A program made the position numbers and the translations under genes. Shown here in pieces: positions 1 to 7,661 of a DNA stretch of 46,250 nt (position 1 is the first letter of the stretch; each line of letters starts with the position of its first letter). The stretch is from Provencibacterium sp. (GTDB lineage Bacteria; Bacillota; Clostridia; Oscillospirales; Ruminococcaceae). A model generated the notes under the pieces. That model worked only from the letters and a program-made list of their open reading frames with translations. It had not been told where the DNA came from and searched no databases. The stretch is from contig JAAWDS010000042.1 in the NCBI GenBank assembly GCA_022793895.1, positions 1 to 46,250 on the forward strand. Reading direction: 5' to 3'.

Positions 1-59
<59 letters not shown>

Positions 60-63
60 AAAC

Positions 64-140
64 TGGCGACCCGGATGGGGCTCGAACCCACGACCTCTAG
101 CGTGACAGGCTAGCGTTCTAACCAACTGAACTACCGGGCC
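64..140 (-). tRNA. tRNA-Asp (GTC)
   Basis: Complete cloverleaf on the minus strand. The acceptor 5' strand GGCCCGG (140-134) pairs with CCGGGTC (one G-U), the discriminator is G, and the CCA is genome-encoded at 66-64. The anticodon loop CTGTCAC gives anticodon GTC for aspartate, and the T-loop is GGGTTCGAGCCC. It is upstream of tRNA-Phe in the transcript and 43 nt downstream of a near-consensus sigma-70 promoter. Confidence 0.97.
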
Positions 141-182
141 AACTGAAGGTCAAAGGTATCTTCCCTTCCAGCGACGAGATTT

Positions 183-211
183 ATTATACCGTATGCGTTC
201 TTAATTGTCAA
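183..211 (-). promoter_or_regulatory. Promoter of the tRNA-Asp/tRNA-Phe unit
   Basis: Read leftward: TTGACA (211-206), 17-nt spacer, TATAAT (188-183). Both hexamers match the sigma-70/SigA consensus exactly, as expected for a stable-RNA promoter. The predicted start near 176 is about 35 nt before the tRNA-Asp 5' end. Confidence 0.9.
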
Positions 212-304
212 CCCGCTTGTGCAATTTTTCTTGGGATCTTTTTCATATTTTTTGAGAATGCGGAAGGGATCGCCTATCTGCGGAAAACCTCTCCTCAAAT
301 ATAG

Positions 305-366
305 GGCGGACCGCGCCCGCGTCCGGAGCTCTGCTTCTGCATCCGAACGAGGCGCGGCCCGCCCTC
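305..366 (-). terminator. GC-rich hairpin after the secreted-protein gene
   Basis: The arms GGGCGG...CCGCGCC and GGCGCGG...CCGCCC face each other across a long loop in the 270-nt gap between tRNA-Asp and the stop codon at 412. It lies downstream of the leftward secreted-protein gene. There is no clear U-tract, so it may act as a 3' stabiliser rather than an intrinsic terminator. Confidence 0.35.
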
Positions 367-411
367 CCATTCGCGGCTATAAAATTTTTCCGTTTTTCCA
401 GCCCGGCAGCG

Positions 412-2598
412 CTATTTCACCTCAAACGTATAGGAAAGCACGCTGTCAGCAGGATGGATGTTCACCCGGTACTCGCCGGGAGCCAGGACAATATTGAGCT
501 TTATATAGATAATGGTGCTGAACATCTCATTATTTCCCCAGGTGCTGAAAATCCTGGGCGGGTTGTCGCCGCCGCCGGAAATGGTCGTAACCGTGGGTTC
601 CAATCCAATGGAGTCAATCGGCTCTTTAATGGCCAGCTCCAGCGTGGTCGTCGAGCCGGAGCTATTGTTCACCGTCACTCCGGTAATGGCATTGGTCTCT
701 TCCGGCTGCTCCGGCAGGGAATCCACCTGGACAATCTTCGCTTCGTCTACAAATTCCGGAGCATTGCCCTTTTTATCAATCGCCACCAGGTAGAAGCGGG
801 CATGATCTTCGGGAACCCCGGAAAAGGTAAGCTCGTTGCTCCCGGCCACCAGCTCCTTGGCTTCGGCGTTCTGCATCATCCAGGAGACGTTTGGCTTGGT
901 TTCTTCCTCAGACATGGTGATGCAATAGACCGTTCCGGGCTTATCCGAGTTGAAGGACACCCGCAAAGTACCGTCCGGCGTGCGTTCAGCGGTGATAATT
1001 CCAATGGCCGGATAGGTTTCCGCATAGAATCGGCCGCTCGCCTTGCTGCCGTCCGGGAAGGTAACCTCAACATTGTAGTGGTTTTTGGGCATAAAGAAGT
1101 AGTATTCCTTCAGATAGACCCGGTAGGTTTGGTTGTCGTCCGTCTCCACCCGGCCGAGGGTCAGCGCATCCTGAGCGGGGCATTTAGCATAGAAGGCCGA
1201 AAGCTCCAGCGGCGTCTCGGTGGGTTTGTTCAGAACAACGGTAAACCCGTAGTCGGAAATCTGCTCGGTCGAAACGATCGAATAGCCGCTCTCCTCCGGA
1301 TCGTCCTTCGGATCGGCGGGTACGGCGAGAGGCAAAAACAGGCCGGAGAGATTTTCGCCCGCCGTATCTGCGGCGGCGCAATAGAAGGTATAGCCGGTTC
1401 CTTCCGAAAGCCCGTCTATCGTAAAGGTATTCGGGCCGGAGGCGATCGGCCGGGATTCGCCGGAGGCATGCAGCTCCCAGGAATCCTGCGGAGCGTTTTC
1501 CCCTATCAGCGAGCGCGCCGCAGCCTGCGGTACGGCCATATAGTAAAGGAAACCGGCCGTATCGGAAACGAAGGTGATTTCAGCGGAGGAGACCGAAACG
1601 CGTTCGGCCTGGAAATTGCTCAGCTCCGGCGACTGGATGTTCACGACAAACTTTTTCTCAAGCTGCTTGCCGTCCGGCAGGGTAATCTGGAGATAGTAGG
1701 TGTTCTCTTTGTAATAGGAAGTGTTCAACGTATACAGACGGTTTTTCTGCGTGCCGGAGGGCGTGCTGGCGCTGATGATGGTCATATCCTTCCCGGCGGG
1801 GCAGTGGATATAGAAATTGGAGACATCCAGCTCGACCGGAGCGCTCAACTCAACCACTACCTTGCCCATTGAGGGAACAATGCCGACGATGCTTATTTCT
1901 CCCGGTTGAGAATCGGGGTCCGATCCGGAGCTCCCGCCCGAAGAAGAGGAATCCGAGTCCGAATCAGAGTCGGAGGAGGAATTGGGATCTTCCCACTCAT
2001 CCAGCCCGGAAACCGAGGAGAGGCCCTTGACAGAAGAGGAAGCGGCGGAATAGGCCTCCTGCACAGAGGCGTTTCTATCCACATTCACCTGTGCCTTGGA
2101 GCTCAAAACGCGCAGCAATCCGGCCTTCGCGCCCTCCTCCATCGAGAGCTTTGCCGAACCGGAAACGGTGACGTTTTGCGCCTTCCCGCAAAGGAAGGTC
2201 TGGCTGCCGGAATACATCGAAAGCTGCTCAACGCTGCTGGAGGGTTCCAAAACGACCGAAATGTCGCTTAAAAGCGAGCTGTTCAGCGTAATAAAGCTAA
2301 ATTCCCCATCCAGCGAGAGCGTTTTCTGGCTGCGCAGGGTAATATTGCGCCGGCGCCCGTCCGGCTGGGTGAAGAGGAGCAGCAGGTCTCCATCCTCATC
2401 CGATTGCAGCGTAAGGCGCGCAGGGCTTTGGATGGAATAGCTTCCTTTTACCTTCTGTCCTTTTACAAATTCGATTTTTCCGTCCCTTACCCGAACGGCA
2501 TAATCATCCGGCGAAGGGGAGGGCGCAGCCGCCGCGCTGCAAGCGAACGCGACCAACAGCACAACCGCACAGAAAATAGACAGAACACGTTTGAACAT
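412..2598 (-). CDS. Secreted modular protein with duplicated Ig/FN3-like unit
   Basis: 728 aa with the start chosen at 2598, where AAAGGAAG lies about 8 nt upstream; an in-frame ATG at 2625 has no such site. A signal peptide is clear: KR, a hydrophobic core, then SAAAA as a likely signal peptidase I site. Residues about 30-200 are a beta-rich, Ser/Asn-rich region. A Ser/Asp-rich linker follows at about 205-232, with alternating S-D. Two related units follow, at about 234-440 and 440-640. Each has an FYxxCPA motif, a (Y/V)xxTxPDG strand and a C-terminal FN3-like half ending in a Y-x-F-Y/F-Y-L-V-A pattern. No sortase, SLH or catalytic motif is visible, so attachment and ligand are unknown. It has its own promoter at 2701-2729. 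Extracellular location is well supported; function is not. Confidence 0.75.
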   Translation of the reverse strand: MFKRVLSIFCAVVLLVAFACSAAAAPSPSPDDYAVRVRDGKIEFVKGQKVKGSYSIQSPARLTLQSDEDGDLLLLFTQPDGRRRNITLRSQKTLSLDGEFSFITLNSSLLSDISVVLEPSSSVEQLSMYSGSQTFLCGKAQNVTVSGSAKLSMEEGAKAGLLRVLSSKAQVNVDRNASVQEAYSAASSSVKGLSSVSGLDEWEDPNSSSDSDSDSDSSSSGGSSGSDPDSQPGEISIVGIVPSMGKVVVELSAPVELDVSNFYIHCPAGKDMTIISASTPSGTQKNRLYTLNTSYYKENTYYLQITLPDGKQLEKKFVVNIQSPELSNFQAERVSVSSAEITFVSDTAGFLYYMAVPQAAARSLIGENAPQDSWELHASGESRPIASGPNTFTIDGLSEGTGYTFYCAAADTAGENLSGLFLPLAVPADPKDDPEESGYSIVSTEQISDYGFTVVLNKPTETPLELSAFYAKCPAQDALTLGRVETDDNQTYRVYLKEYYFFMPKNHYNVEVTFPDGSKASGRFYAETYPAIGIITAERTPDGTLRVSFNSDKPGTVYCITMSEEETKPNVSWMMQNAEAKELVAGSNELTFSGVPEDHARFYLVAIDKKGNAPEFVDEAKIVQVDSLPEQPEETNAITGVTVNNSSGSTTTLELAIKEPIDSIGLEPTVTTISGGGDNPPRIFSTWGNNEMFSTIIYIKLNIVLAPGEYRVNIHPADSVLSYTFEVK

Positions 2599-2700
2599 GA
2601 CCAATCTTCCTTTCACTTCATCCAATCCGGCCGCCTCCCGCCGATCCTAAAGCCGCCGGAGGATCAGACCCGGCAACCGGAATTTTCTATACCGCATACC

Positions 2701-2729
2701 ATTATAAGGAAGAGCTTCTTCCGTGTCAA
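2701..2729 (-). promoter_or_regulatory. Promoter of the secreted-protein gene
   Basis: Read leftward: TTGACA (2729-2724), 17-nt spacer, TATAAT (2706-2701), an exact consensus pair. The predicted start near 2694 gives a 5' leader of about 95 nt that includes the GC-rich stretch 2630-2680. The remainder of the 400-nt divergent gap (2730-2880) shows no gene. Confidence 0.85.
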
Positions 2730-2881
2730 TGCCGGAAATGGCCGGCGGCATATTTTTGGAATAAAAAATTTACCCGCAAATTCAGCCTCCGCCTCTGCGT
2801 CGTCTTTCCGCGCTGCTTCTGCCAGCTTTAGCTACCGTTTACCCACGCGCTTAAATATCTCGGATGAATATCCCGCCCCTG

Positions 2882-2910
2882 TTGTAAGCGGCCGCTAAAA
2901 CTGTTATACT
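2882..2910 (+). promoter_or_regulatory. Promoter of the Mrp-type ATPase gene
   Basis: TTGTAA (2882-2887), 17-nt spacer, TATACT (2905-2910). The predicted start near 2917 leaves a leader of about 80 nt before the ATG at 2997, with AGGAAGGG as the likely but rather distant ribosome site. Confidence 0.7.
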
Positions 2911-2996
2911 AAGGAAGAAAGCGCGGCTGCCTCTAGCGTATCGCAGCCGCCGGAATTTCTGAAAGCCACACAGAAAAGGAAGGGACAACGATCAAC

Positions 2997-3824
2997 ATGA
3001 GTGAATGCAATCACAACTGCGAAGGCTGTTCGCAAAATTGCGCCGAGCGCCAAAGCCCGCAGGATCTGCACGAAGCGCCGCACCCGATGAGCCAGATTAA
3101 GCATGTCGTCGGCGTTGTCAGCGGAAAGGGCGGCGTTGGGAAATCGTTGGTGACATCGCTGATGGCGGTGACAATGGCCCGCCGCGGCCTGCGCAGCGCT
3201 ATTTTGGATGCGGATATTACCGGTCCGTCCATCCCGAAAATTTTCGGCGTTACCGGCCGCGCGCAGGGCAACGAGGACGGTATCCTCCCCGCCCGATCCA
3301 AAACGGGGATCGGCATGATGTCGGTCAACCTGCTTCTGGAAAACGTCACCGATCCGGTGGTCTGGCGCGGCCCGATCATCGCCGGGACGGTTAAGCAATT
3401 TTGGACCGACGTTATTTGGGGAGACGTGGACTATCTGTTTGTGGACATGCCCCCCGGTACCGGCGACGTGCCGCTGACCGTTTTTCAATCGATCCCGCTG
3501 GACGGCATTCTCATCGTCACCTCTCCGCAGGAGCTGGTTTCGATGATCGTTGCAAAAGCGGCTAAAATGGCGCAGATGATGAACATCCCCGTCCTCGGAC
3601 TGGTGGAAAACATGAGCTATGCGCGCTGCCCGGACTGCGGGAAGGAAATCCCGATCTTCGGCGAAAGCCACATCGGCGAGGTCGCCAAAGATTTCGGGCT
3701 GGATGTCCTGGCCCGCCTGCCCATTGATCCCAAGCTCGCCGCCGCCTGCGACCGCGGCATGATCGAGCTGTTTGAAGGCGATTGGCTGGAGCCTGCCGCC
3801 GACCGGCTTGAAAAAATGGGTTAA
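2997..3824 (+). CDS. mrp: Mrp/NBP35-family P-loop ATPase, Fe-S cluster carrier
   Basis: 275 aa. The N-terminus has C4, C8, C11 and C15, as in the cysteine-rich N-terminal Fe-S segments of NBP35-like proteins. The deviant Walker A is GKGGVGKS (about 43-50), followed by a DADITGPS switch region, a MPPGTGD Walker B/switch II, and a CPDC motif at 211-214 that binds the bridging cluster at the dimer interface in this family. Family knowledge: cytosolic scaffold or carrier that passes 4Fe-4S clusters to apoproteins using ATP. It is monocistronic, between a strong promoter and a bidirectional terminator, and divergent from the secreted protein. It could also be annotated ApbC. Confidence 0.92.
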   Translation: MSECNHNCEGCSQNCAERQSPQDLHEAPHPMSQIKHVVGVVSGKGGVGKSLVTSLMAVTMARRGLRSAILDADITGPSIPKIFGVTGRAQGNEDGILPARSKTGIGMMSVNLLLENVTDPVVWRGPIIAGTVKQFWTDVIWGDVDYLFVDMPPGTGDVPLTVFQSIPLDGILIVTSPQELVSMIVAKAAKMAQMMNIPVLGLVENMSYARCPDCGKEIPIFGESHIGEVAKDFGLDVLARLPIDPKLAAACDRGMIELFEGDWLEPAADRLEKMG

Positions 3825-3852
3825 CCGTCCATCCGAAAAAGCGGCCGACGGA

Positions 3853-3900
3853 CTGTAAAAGGACGCGTGCGAGCCGCTCCTCCGGCTTGTAAAAAGGCGC
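3853..3900 (+). repeat. Intergenic hairpin repeat, copy C (partial)
   Basis: The block 3871-3889 matches the cores of copies at 34827-34845 (+) and 10220-10238 (-) at 18 of 19 bases. The flanking TGTAAAAGG and TTGTAAAAAGG are similar in layout to the TTGCAAAA and TTGCAG segments of those copies. It directly abuts the terminator stem at 3896. Confidence 0.5.
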
Positions 3901-3928
3901 GTTGCAGAATGCAATTCTGCAACGCGCC
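3896..3928. terminator. Bidirectional terminator between mrp and the esterase
   Basis: A perfect 15-bp stem (arm GGCGCGTTGCAGAAT) encloses loop GCA, with TTTTT after it on the plus strand and AAAAA before it. It can therefore terminate both the rightward mrp gene and the leftward esterase gene, whose stop codon is 6 nt away. Confidence 0.9.
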
Positions 3929-3933
3929 TTTTT

Positions 3934-4719
3934 CTACCATTTCAAGCCCTGAAACCACTTGAGAACATCCTGAATCTTCTCATCCCAGCAATCCCAGCGG
4001 TGGGCGCCGGCCGATTCCTCATAGGTGAGCGAATAGCCCCATTCGGTCAGGCTGTCGCGCAGCCTGCGGTTGTCGTCAATTAAGAAATCCTCCGTCCCGC
4101 ACCACATATAGAGCGGCGGCAGCTTTTCGCTGAGTCCCGCCATCGACTCCGCAAGGGCAAAAAGATCGTTTTCCCCGCCCCGCACCTTACCGGCAGGGCC
4201 GAACACATCCTCCCAGTAGGGGTCCCGTCCGTCCTGCCCCTCGCAGCGCTTCGCCATATCCACCGCGCCCGAAAGGCTTGCCGCCGCGCCGAAGGTTTCC
4301 GGAGCGGCAAGCGCCAGCTTGAGCGCCCCGTAGCCGCCCATCGAAAGGCCGGCCGCATAGGTATCTTCTGGACGGCTGCTCATGGCAGGGAAAAATTCCC
4401 GGCAGATCTGCGGCAATTCCTTGGCCACATAATCGAAATAGCGGCCTCCGTGCGCCATGTTGGTATACCAGCCAAGGTGTACCGTCGGCATAACGACCGC
4501 CCAGCCCAGCTCGCTGACATAGCGCTCGATGGACGTGCGCCGCTGCCAAATAGTATGATCATCGCTCTTCCCGTGCAACAAGTAAAGCGTGGGATACTTG
4601 CCGGCCAGTGCATTTCCGGTTAAACCGATCTGCCCTTTGGTGCGCTGCGGAAGAATAACATCCATCTGGCAGCACATCTCCAACGCCTCTGAGAAGAAGT
4701 CAACATGCAAGAGCGCCAT
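3934..4719 (-). CDS. Esterase D-like alpha/beta hydrolase (acetyl/tributyrin esterase type)
   Basis: 261 aa; AAGGAGG lies 8 nt before the ATG. The fold signature is TLYLLHG (oxyanion region, about 44-50). The nucleophile elbow GLSMGG has S126, D211 in the GTEDFL turn is the likely acid, and H240 in SAGAHRWDCW is the base, giving a complete Ser-Asp-His triad. No signal peptide, so cytosolic. The closest recognised group is the esterase D/S-formylglutathione hydrolase fold used by Firmicute tributyrin esterases and carbohydrate acetyl esterases; the natural acyl substrate cannot be read from sequence. Monocistronic, with its own promoter and terminator. Confidence 0.85.
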   Translation of the reverse strand: MALLHVDFFSEALEMCCQMDVILPQRTKGQIGLTGNALAGKYPTLYLLHGKSDDHTIWQRRTSIERYVSELGWAVVMPTVHLGWYTNMAHGGRYFDYVAKELPQICREFFPAMSSRPEDTYAAGLSMGGYGALKLALAAPETFGAAASLSGAVDMAKRCEGQDGRDPYWEDVFGPAGKVRGGENDLFALAESMAGLSEKLPPLYMWCGTEDFLIDDNRRLRDSLTEWGYSLTYEESAGAHRWDCWDEKIQDVLKWFQGLKW

Positions 4720-4760
4720 AACCCAAACCTCCTTCGCGTTATTCCCTATCGATTACCCAC

Positions 4761-4789
4761 ATTTTACTACATTTTATTTAGGTGCGCAA
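4761..4789 (-). promoter_or_regulatory. Promoter of the esterase gene
   Basis: Read leftward: TTGCGC (4789-4784), 17-nt spacer, TAAAAT (4766-4761). The predicted start near 4755 gives a leader of about 35 nt. Confidence 0.55.
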
Positions 4790-4902
4790 CCATCTGTGCC
4801 AGTTTTTCGGGTCTCTCCGGCAGGTAGTTTGTCTTTTTTCGGAAAACTTTTTTTCTGTGAAGTGAAAAGCCGCCCCGCCGACTCCTTTTTCCTGACGGAT
4901 TG

Positions 4903-4911
4903 TGCTATAAT
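4903..4911 (+). promoter_or_regulatory. Extended -10 promoter of the Gfo/Idh/MocA-like gene
   Basis: TGCTATAAT at 4903-4911 is an extended -10 element (TGn plus consensus hexamer); the matching -35 region is T-rich and weak. Transcription from about 4918 would pass at once through a short hairpin (AAAAAACGC/GCGTTTTTT, about 4920-4941), giving a leader of nearly 200 nt before the ATG at 5115. Confidence 0.6.
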
Positions 4912-4919
4912 ATTCACAT

Positions 4920-4941
4920 AAAAAAACGCGCTGCGTTTTTT
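4920..4941 (+). terminator. Leader hairpin, possible attenuator
   Basis: AAAAAACGC and GCGTTTTTT flank a short CT loop immediately after the predicted transcription start. The same A-run/CGC...GCG/T-run design appears inside the terminators at 6208-6253 and 27967-28008. It could be a start-proximal attenuator of the gene at 5115 or simply a weak hairpin. Confidence 0.3.
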
Positions 4942-5114
4942 ACAGCAATCTTTAAAAAAAGGGCTTTCGGGCCAAGACGTTGTCCCTGTCCGCCGCTCCT
5001 GCGGCAGCTGGGGCGGACAGTCGAAAAACATCCGCCTTCAGCGGCTATCAGTTCAGCAGGCCGGCTCCAAAATTCCCCCGATCCCGGCAGAACATAAAGG
5101 AAAGGAAGATTCCC

Positions 5115-6188
5115 ATGAAGGTTTCCGACGGCATGAATTACGCCCCGAAGGGCAAACCGAATCCGGTGGTAAAGGAGGGCGAGTTTGTCTTTGCCGCCGC
5201 CCACCTCGATCACGGGCATATCTACGGCATGTGCAACGGCCTCCTCGAAGCGGGCGCCACCCTCAAGTATGTCTATGACCCCGACCCGGCCAAAGTCGAG
5301 GAATTTTGCAAGCAATTCCCCGGCGTGAAGCAGGCGGCAAGCGAGGAGGAGATTTTCTCCGACCCGGAAGTAAAGCTCGTCGCAGGCGCCGCCGTCACCT
5401 CCGAGCGCTGCGCGTTCGGCCTGCGGGTGATGGATGCGGGCAAGGACTATTTCACCGACAAGGCCCCGCTGACCACCTTAGAGCAGCTCCAGCTTGCCAA
5501 GGAGAAGGTAGCGGCCACCGGCCGGAAATACATGGTCTATTTCAGCGAACGGCTGCATGTAGAGAGCGCCGTCTTTGCCGGGCAGCTCATCGCAGAGGGG
5601 GCGATCGGCAAGGTCATTCAGACGATCGGCATGGGCCCCCATCGTTTGGGCCAGGCGGGACGCCCGGCCTGGTTCTTCCAGAAGGAGAAATACGGCGGCA
5701 TCCTCTGCGACATCGGCAGCCACCAGATCGAGCAGTTCCTGTTCTATACCGGCGCGAAGGACGCTACGATCGTCCGCAGCCAGATAGCCAACTACAACCA
5801 TCCCGACGTACCTGAGCTGGATGATTTCGGCGATGCTACCCTCGTCGGCGACAACGGCGCTTCCGGCTACTTCCGGGTGGACTGGTTCACGCCGGACGGG
5901 CTGGGCACCTGGGGCGACGGACGGACCTTTATCTTAGGCACCGAGGGTTACATTGAGCAGCGCAAATATATCAACGTGGGCGCAGACCGGGGCGGCAACC
6001 ATCTTTTCCTCGTAAACGGCAAAGGGGAAACCTACATCGACGCAACCGGCCGGGTGGGTTATCCCTTCTTTGGGGAGCTCATCCTCGACTGCCTGAACCG
6101 CACCGAGAAGGCCATGACCCAGGAGCACGCCTTCAAAGCGGCCGAGCTCTGCGTCAAGGCGCAGATGCAGGCGGTCAAGCTGCACTGA
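5115..6188 (+). CDS. Gfo/Idh/MocA-family oxidoreductase-like protein
   Basis: 357 aa. The start at 5115 has AAAGGAAG 7 nt upstream; the longer in-frame extension to 4980 would cover the leader and is rejected. The Rossmann half (about 22-135) has an E/D-rich strand YVYDPDPAK after the second beta strand. The C-terminal half carries CDIGSHQIEQ (D199, H203), the D-x-G-x-H pattern of the family catalytic region. Two hallmarks are altered: the glycine loop is replaced by AAAHLDHGH (28-35), and the usual EKP is DKAP with K116. NAD(P)-dependent sugar or inositol dehydrogenation is the family default, but cofactor binding here is uncertain. Single gene followed by a terminator. Confidence 0.8.
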   Translation: MKVSDGMNYAPKGKPNPVVKEGEFVFAAAHLDHGHIYGMCNGLLEAGATLKYVYDPDPAKVEEFCKQFPGVKQAASEEEIFSDPEVKLVAGAAVTSERCAFGLRVMDAGKDYFTDKAPLTTLEQLQLAKEKVAATGRKYMVYFSERLHVESAVFAGQLIAEGAIGKVIQTIGMGPHRLGQAGRPAWFFQKEKYGGILCDIGSHQIEQFLFYTGAKDATIVRSQIANYNHPDVPELDDFGDATLVGDNGASGYFRVDWFTPDGLGTWGDGRTFILGTEGYIEQRKYINVGADRGGNHLFLVNGKGETYIDATGRVGYPFFGELILDCLNRTEKAMTQEHAFKAAELCVKAQMQAVKLH

Positions 6189-6253
6189 GCCCGTTTGGCA
6201 AACGGGCAAAAGGGGCGGAAAAAAACGCTTTGCGTTTTTTACCGCCCCTTTTC
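6189..6253 (+). terminator. Tandem hairpins ending the oxidoreductase gene
   Basis: A first hairpin GCCCGTTT/AAACGGGC (6189-6207) is followed by a second, larger one (6208-6253). In the second, AAAAGGGGCGG...AAAAACGC pairs with GCGTTTTTTACCGCCCCTTTT, and the tract TTTTCTT follows. Confidence 0.85.
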
Positions 6254-6305
6254 TTAACCGAAAAGGCCGAAGGCGGAAGCACACCGGCCTCCCGGAAAAA
6301 TGTGG

Positions 6306-6334
6306 TTGACATTTCGGAAAGGCTATGTTATCTT
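6306..6334 (+). promoter_or_regulatory. Promoter of the YtrA-like regulator operon
   Basis: TTGACA (6306-6311), 17-nt spacer, TATCTT (6329-6334). The predicted start near 6341 falls inside the palindrome at 6340-6360, the layout of an autorepressed promoter. Confidence 0.8.
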
Positions 6335-6339
6335 TTATG

Positions 6340-6360
6340 TGTACTAATACGCATAATACA
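6340..6360 (+). promoter_or_regulatory. Probable operator for the GntR/YtrA repressor
   Basis: TGTACTA, a 7-nt spacer, then TAATACA: 7-bp arms forming an inverted repeat with one mismatch, at the predicted transcription start and 28 nt before the regulator start codon. Two-fold sites of this kind are the known binding mode of dimeric GntR-family proteins; binding by this protein is inference. Confidence 0.65.
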
Positions 6361-6387
6361 GCCGATACGGCGATAGGGGGGAGCGTT

Positions 6388-6762
6388 TTGATTGTCATCG
6401 ATCCATATAGCAGGGCGCCGATCTATGAGCAGGTTATCCGCCGCATCACCGAGCTGATTATGGTGGGGGATCTTCAAAACGGCGATAAGCTCCCCAGCGT
6501 GCGGGTGCTCGCGCGCGACCTGGGGGTCAATCCGAACACCATTCAAAAAGCCTATGCCGAGCTGGAGCGCAGCCACATTATCTATACGGTTTCCGGGAAG
6601 GGGAACTTTGTCGGCGAGCAGGATATTGTTTCCAAGCAGGTCTGCGAACGGCTGCTGGAGGAGCTGCGCCAGGCGGTGCGCACGGCGCGCAACAACGGTA
6701 TTTCACAGGATGCGGTCCGCCGCCTGGTCGATGAGGTCTATGAGGAGGGGGATGCGTTATGA
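6388..6762 (+). CDS. GntR-family transcriptional regulator, YtrA subfamily
   Basis: 124 aa from a TTG start at 6388 chosen because AGGGGGG lies 6 nt upstream; the ATG at 6325 would overlap the promoter. The winged helix-turn-helix covers about 10-78: PIYEQVIRRI, the LPSVRVLARDLGVNPNTIQK recognition region, then a GKGNFV wing. Only about 45 residues follow, so the effector domain is the very short YtrA type. The last codons overlap the ABC ATPase start (ATGA at 6759), so it is co-transcribed with the transporter it probably represses. The inducer is unknown; related systems answer envelope or antibiotic stress. Confidence 0.92.
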   Translation: MIVIDPYSRAPIYEQVIRRITELIMVGDLQNGDKLPSVRVLARDLGVNPNTIQKAYAELERSHIIYTVSGKGNFVGEQDIVSKQVCERLLEELRQAVRTARNNGISQDAVRRLVDEVYEEGDAL

Positions 6763-7661
6763 TTGAGGCTCGATCGGTTGTCATGCGGTTTGAAGACATC
6801 ACCGCTCTCGATTCCTTTTCCGCAGAGATCCACCGGGGATCCATCTATGGACTCATCGGCTCGAACGGGTCGGGCAAATCGACCCTCCTGCGCCTAATGG
6901 CCGGGGTATACCGGCCCGATGAAGGAACAGTAACGGTGGATACACTCCCCGTTTTTGAGAACGAGGAGGCCAAAAGCCGGGTGTTTTTCGTCTCGGATGA
7001 CTTTTACTACTTCCCGCAGGCGACGCTGGACGAAATGGCCGCCTTCTACCGGGGATTCTACCCCTCTTTCAGTATGGAACGCTACCGCCAGATTGCGGCC
7101 ATGTTCCCGATCGATCCCGGCCGGAAGATCCAGACCTTTTCCAAGGGGATGCAGCGGCAGGTAGCCTTGATATTGGGCTTGGCCGCACAGACGGATTATC
7201 TGCTGCTGGACGAGGCGTTCGACGGGCTCGATCCCATTCTGCGCACCGCGCTGCGCCGGATATTGGCCGACGATGTGGCGCGCCGCAATATCGCCGTCGT
7301 CATCACCTCCCACAACCTGCGGGAGCTGGAGGATATGTGCGATCAGGTCGGGCTCATCCACCGGGGGGCTATCCTGTTCCAAAGGGAAATTGATGAGCTG
7401 AAACTGGGCTTCTGCAAGGTGCAGGCGGCGTTCCGCCCGCTCCCCGACCCGGAACGGCTGCGCGAACAGTTGGACATTCTCCAGTTGGAAACGCGCGGAA
7501 GCCTGATGCATATGGTCGTGCGCGGCGGCAGCAGCCAGGTGCTTTCGGTGCTGGAGAGCTACGGCCCTCTGTTTGCCGAGAGCCTTCCTCTCACGCTGGA
7601 GGAGGTATTTATCAATGAAATGGAGGCGATCGGCTATGACTACAACAACGTCCTCTTCTAA
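6759..7661 (+). CDS. ABC transporter ATP-binding protein, YtrB-like
   Basis: 300 aa. Walker A is GSNGSGKST (34-42), the signature is FSKGMQRQ (127-134; SKGMQ replaces the usual SGGQ, as is common in this subfamily), and Walker B is YLLLDEAFDGLD (147-158), followed by an ITSHNLRELE H-loop. The C-terminal about 85 residues form the extra domain found in ABC-2 exporter ATPases. It overlaps the regulator by 4 nt and the permease by 26 nt, so the three genes form one operon. The likely role is powering the large membrane partner downstream. Confidence 0.92.
   Translation: MIEARSVVMRFEDITALDSFSAEIHRGSIYGLIGSNGSGKSTLLRLMAGVYRPDEGTVTVDTLPVFENEEAKSRVFFVSDDFYYFPQATLDEMAAFYRGFYPSFSMERYRQIAAMFPIDPGRKIQTFSKGMQRQVALILGLAAQTDYLLLDEAFDGLDPILRTALRRILADDVARRNIAVVITSHNLRELEDMCDQVGLIHRGAILFQREIDELKLGFCKVQAAFRPLPDPERLREQLDILQLETRGSLMHMVVRGGSSQVLSVLESYGPLFAESLPLTLEEVFINEMEAIGYDYNNVLF

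Noticed and set aside
454-1872. 472-codon open frame opposite the secreted-protein gene
   Set aside because: No ribosome site, composition typical of an antisense frame, and the minus strand has signal peptide, promoter and repeats.
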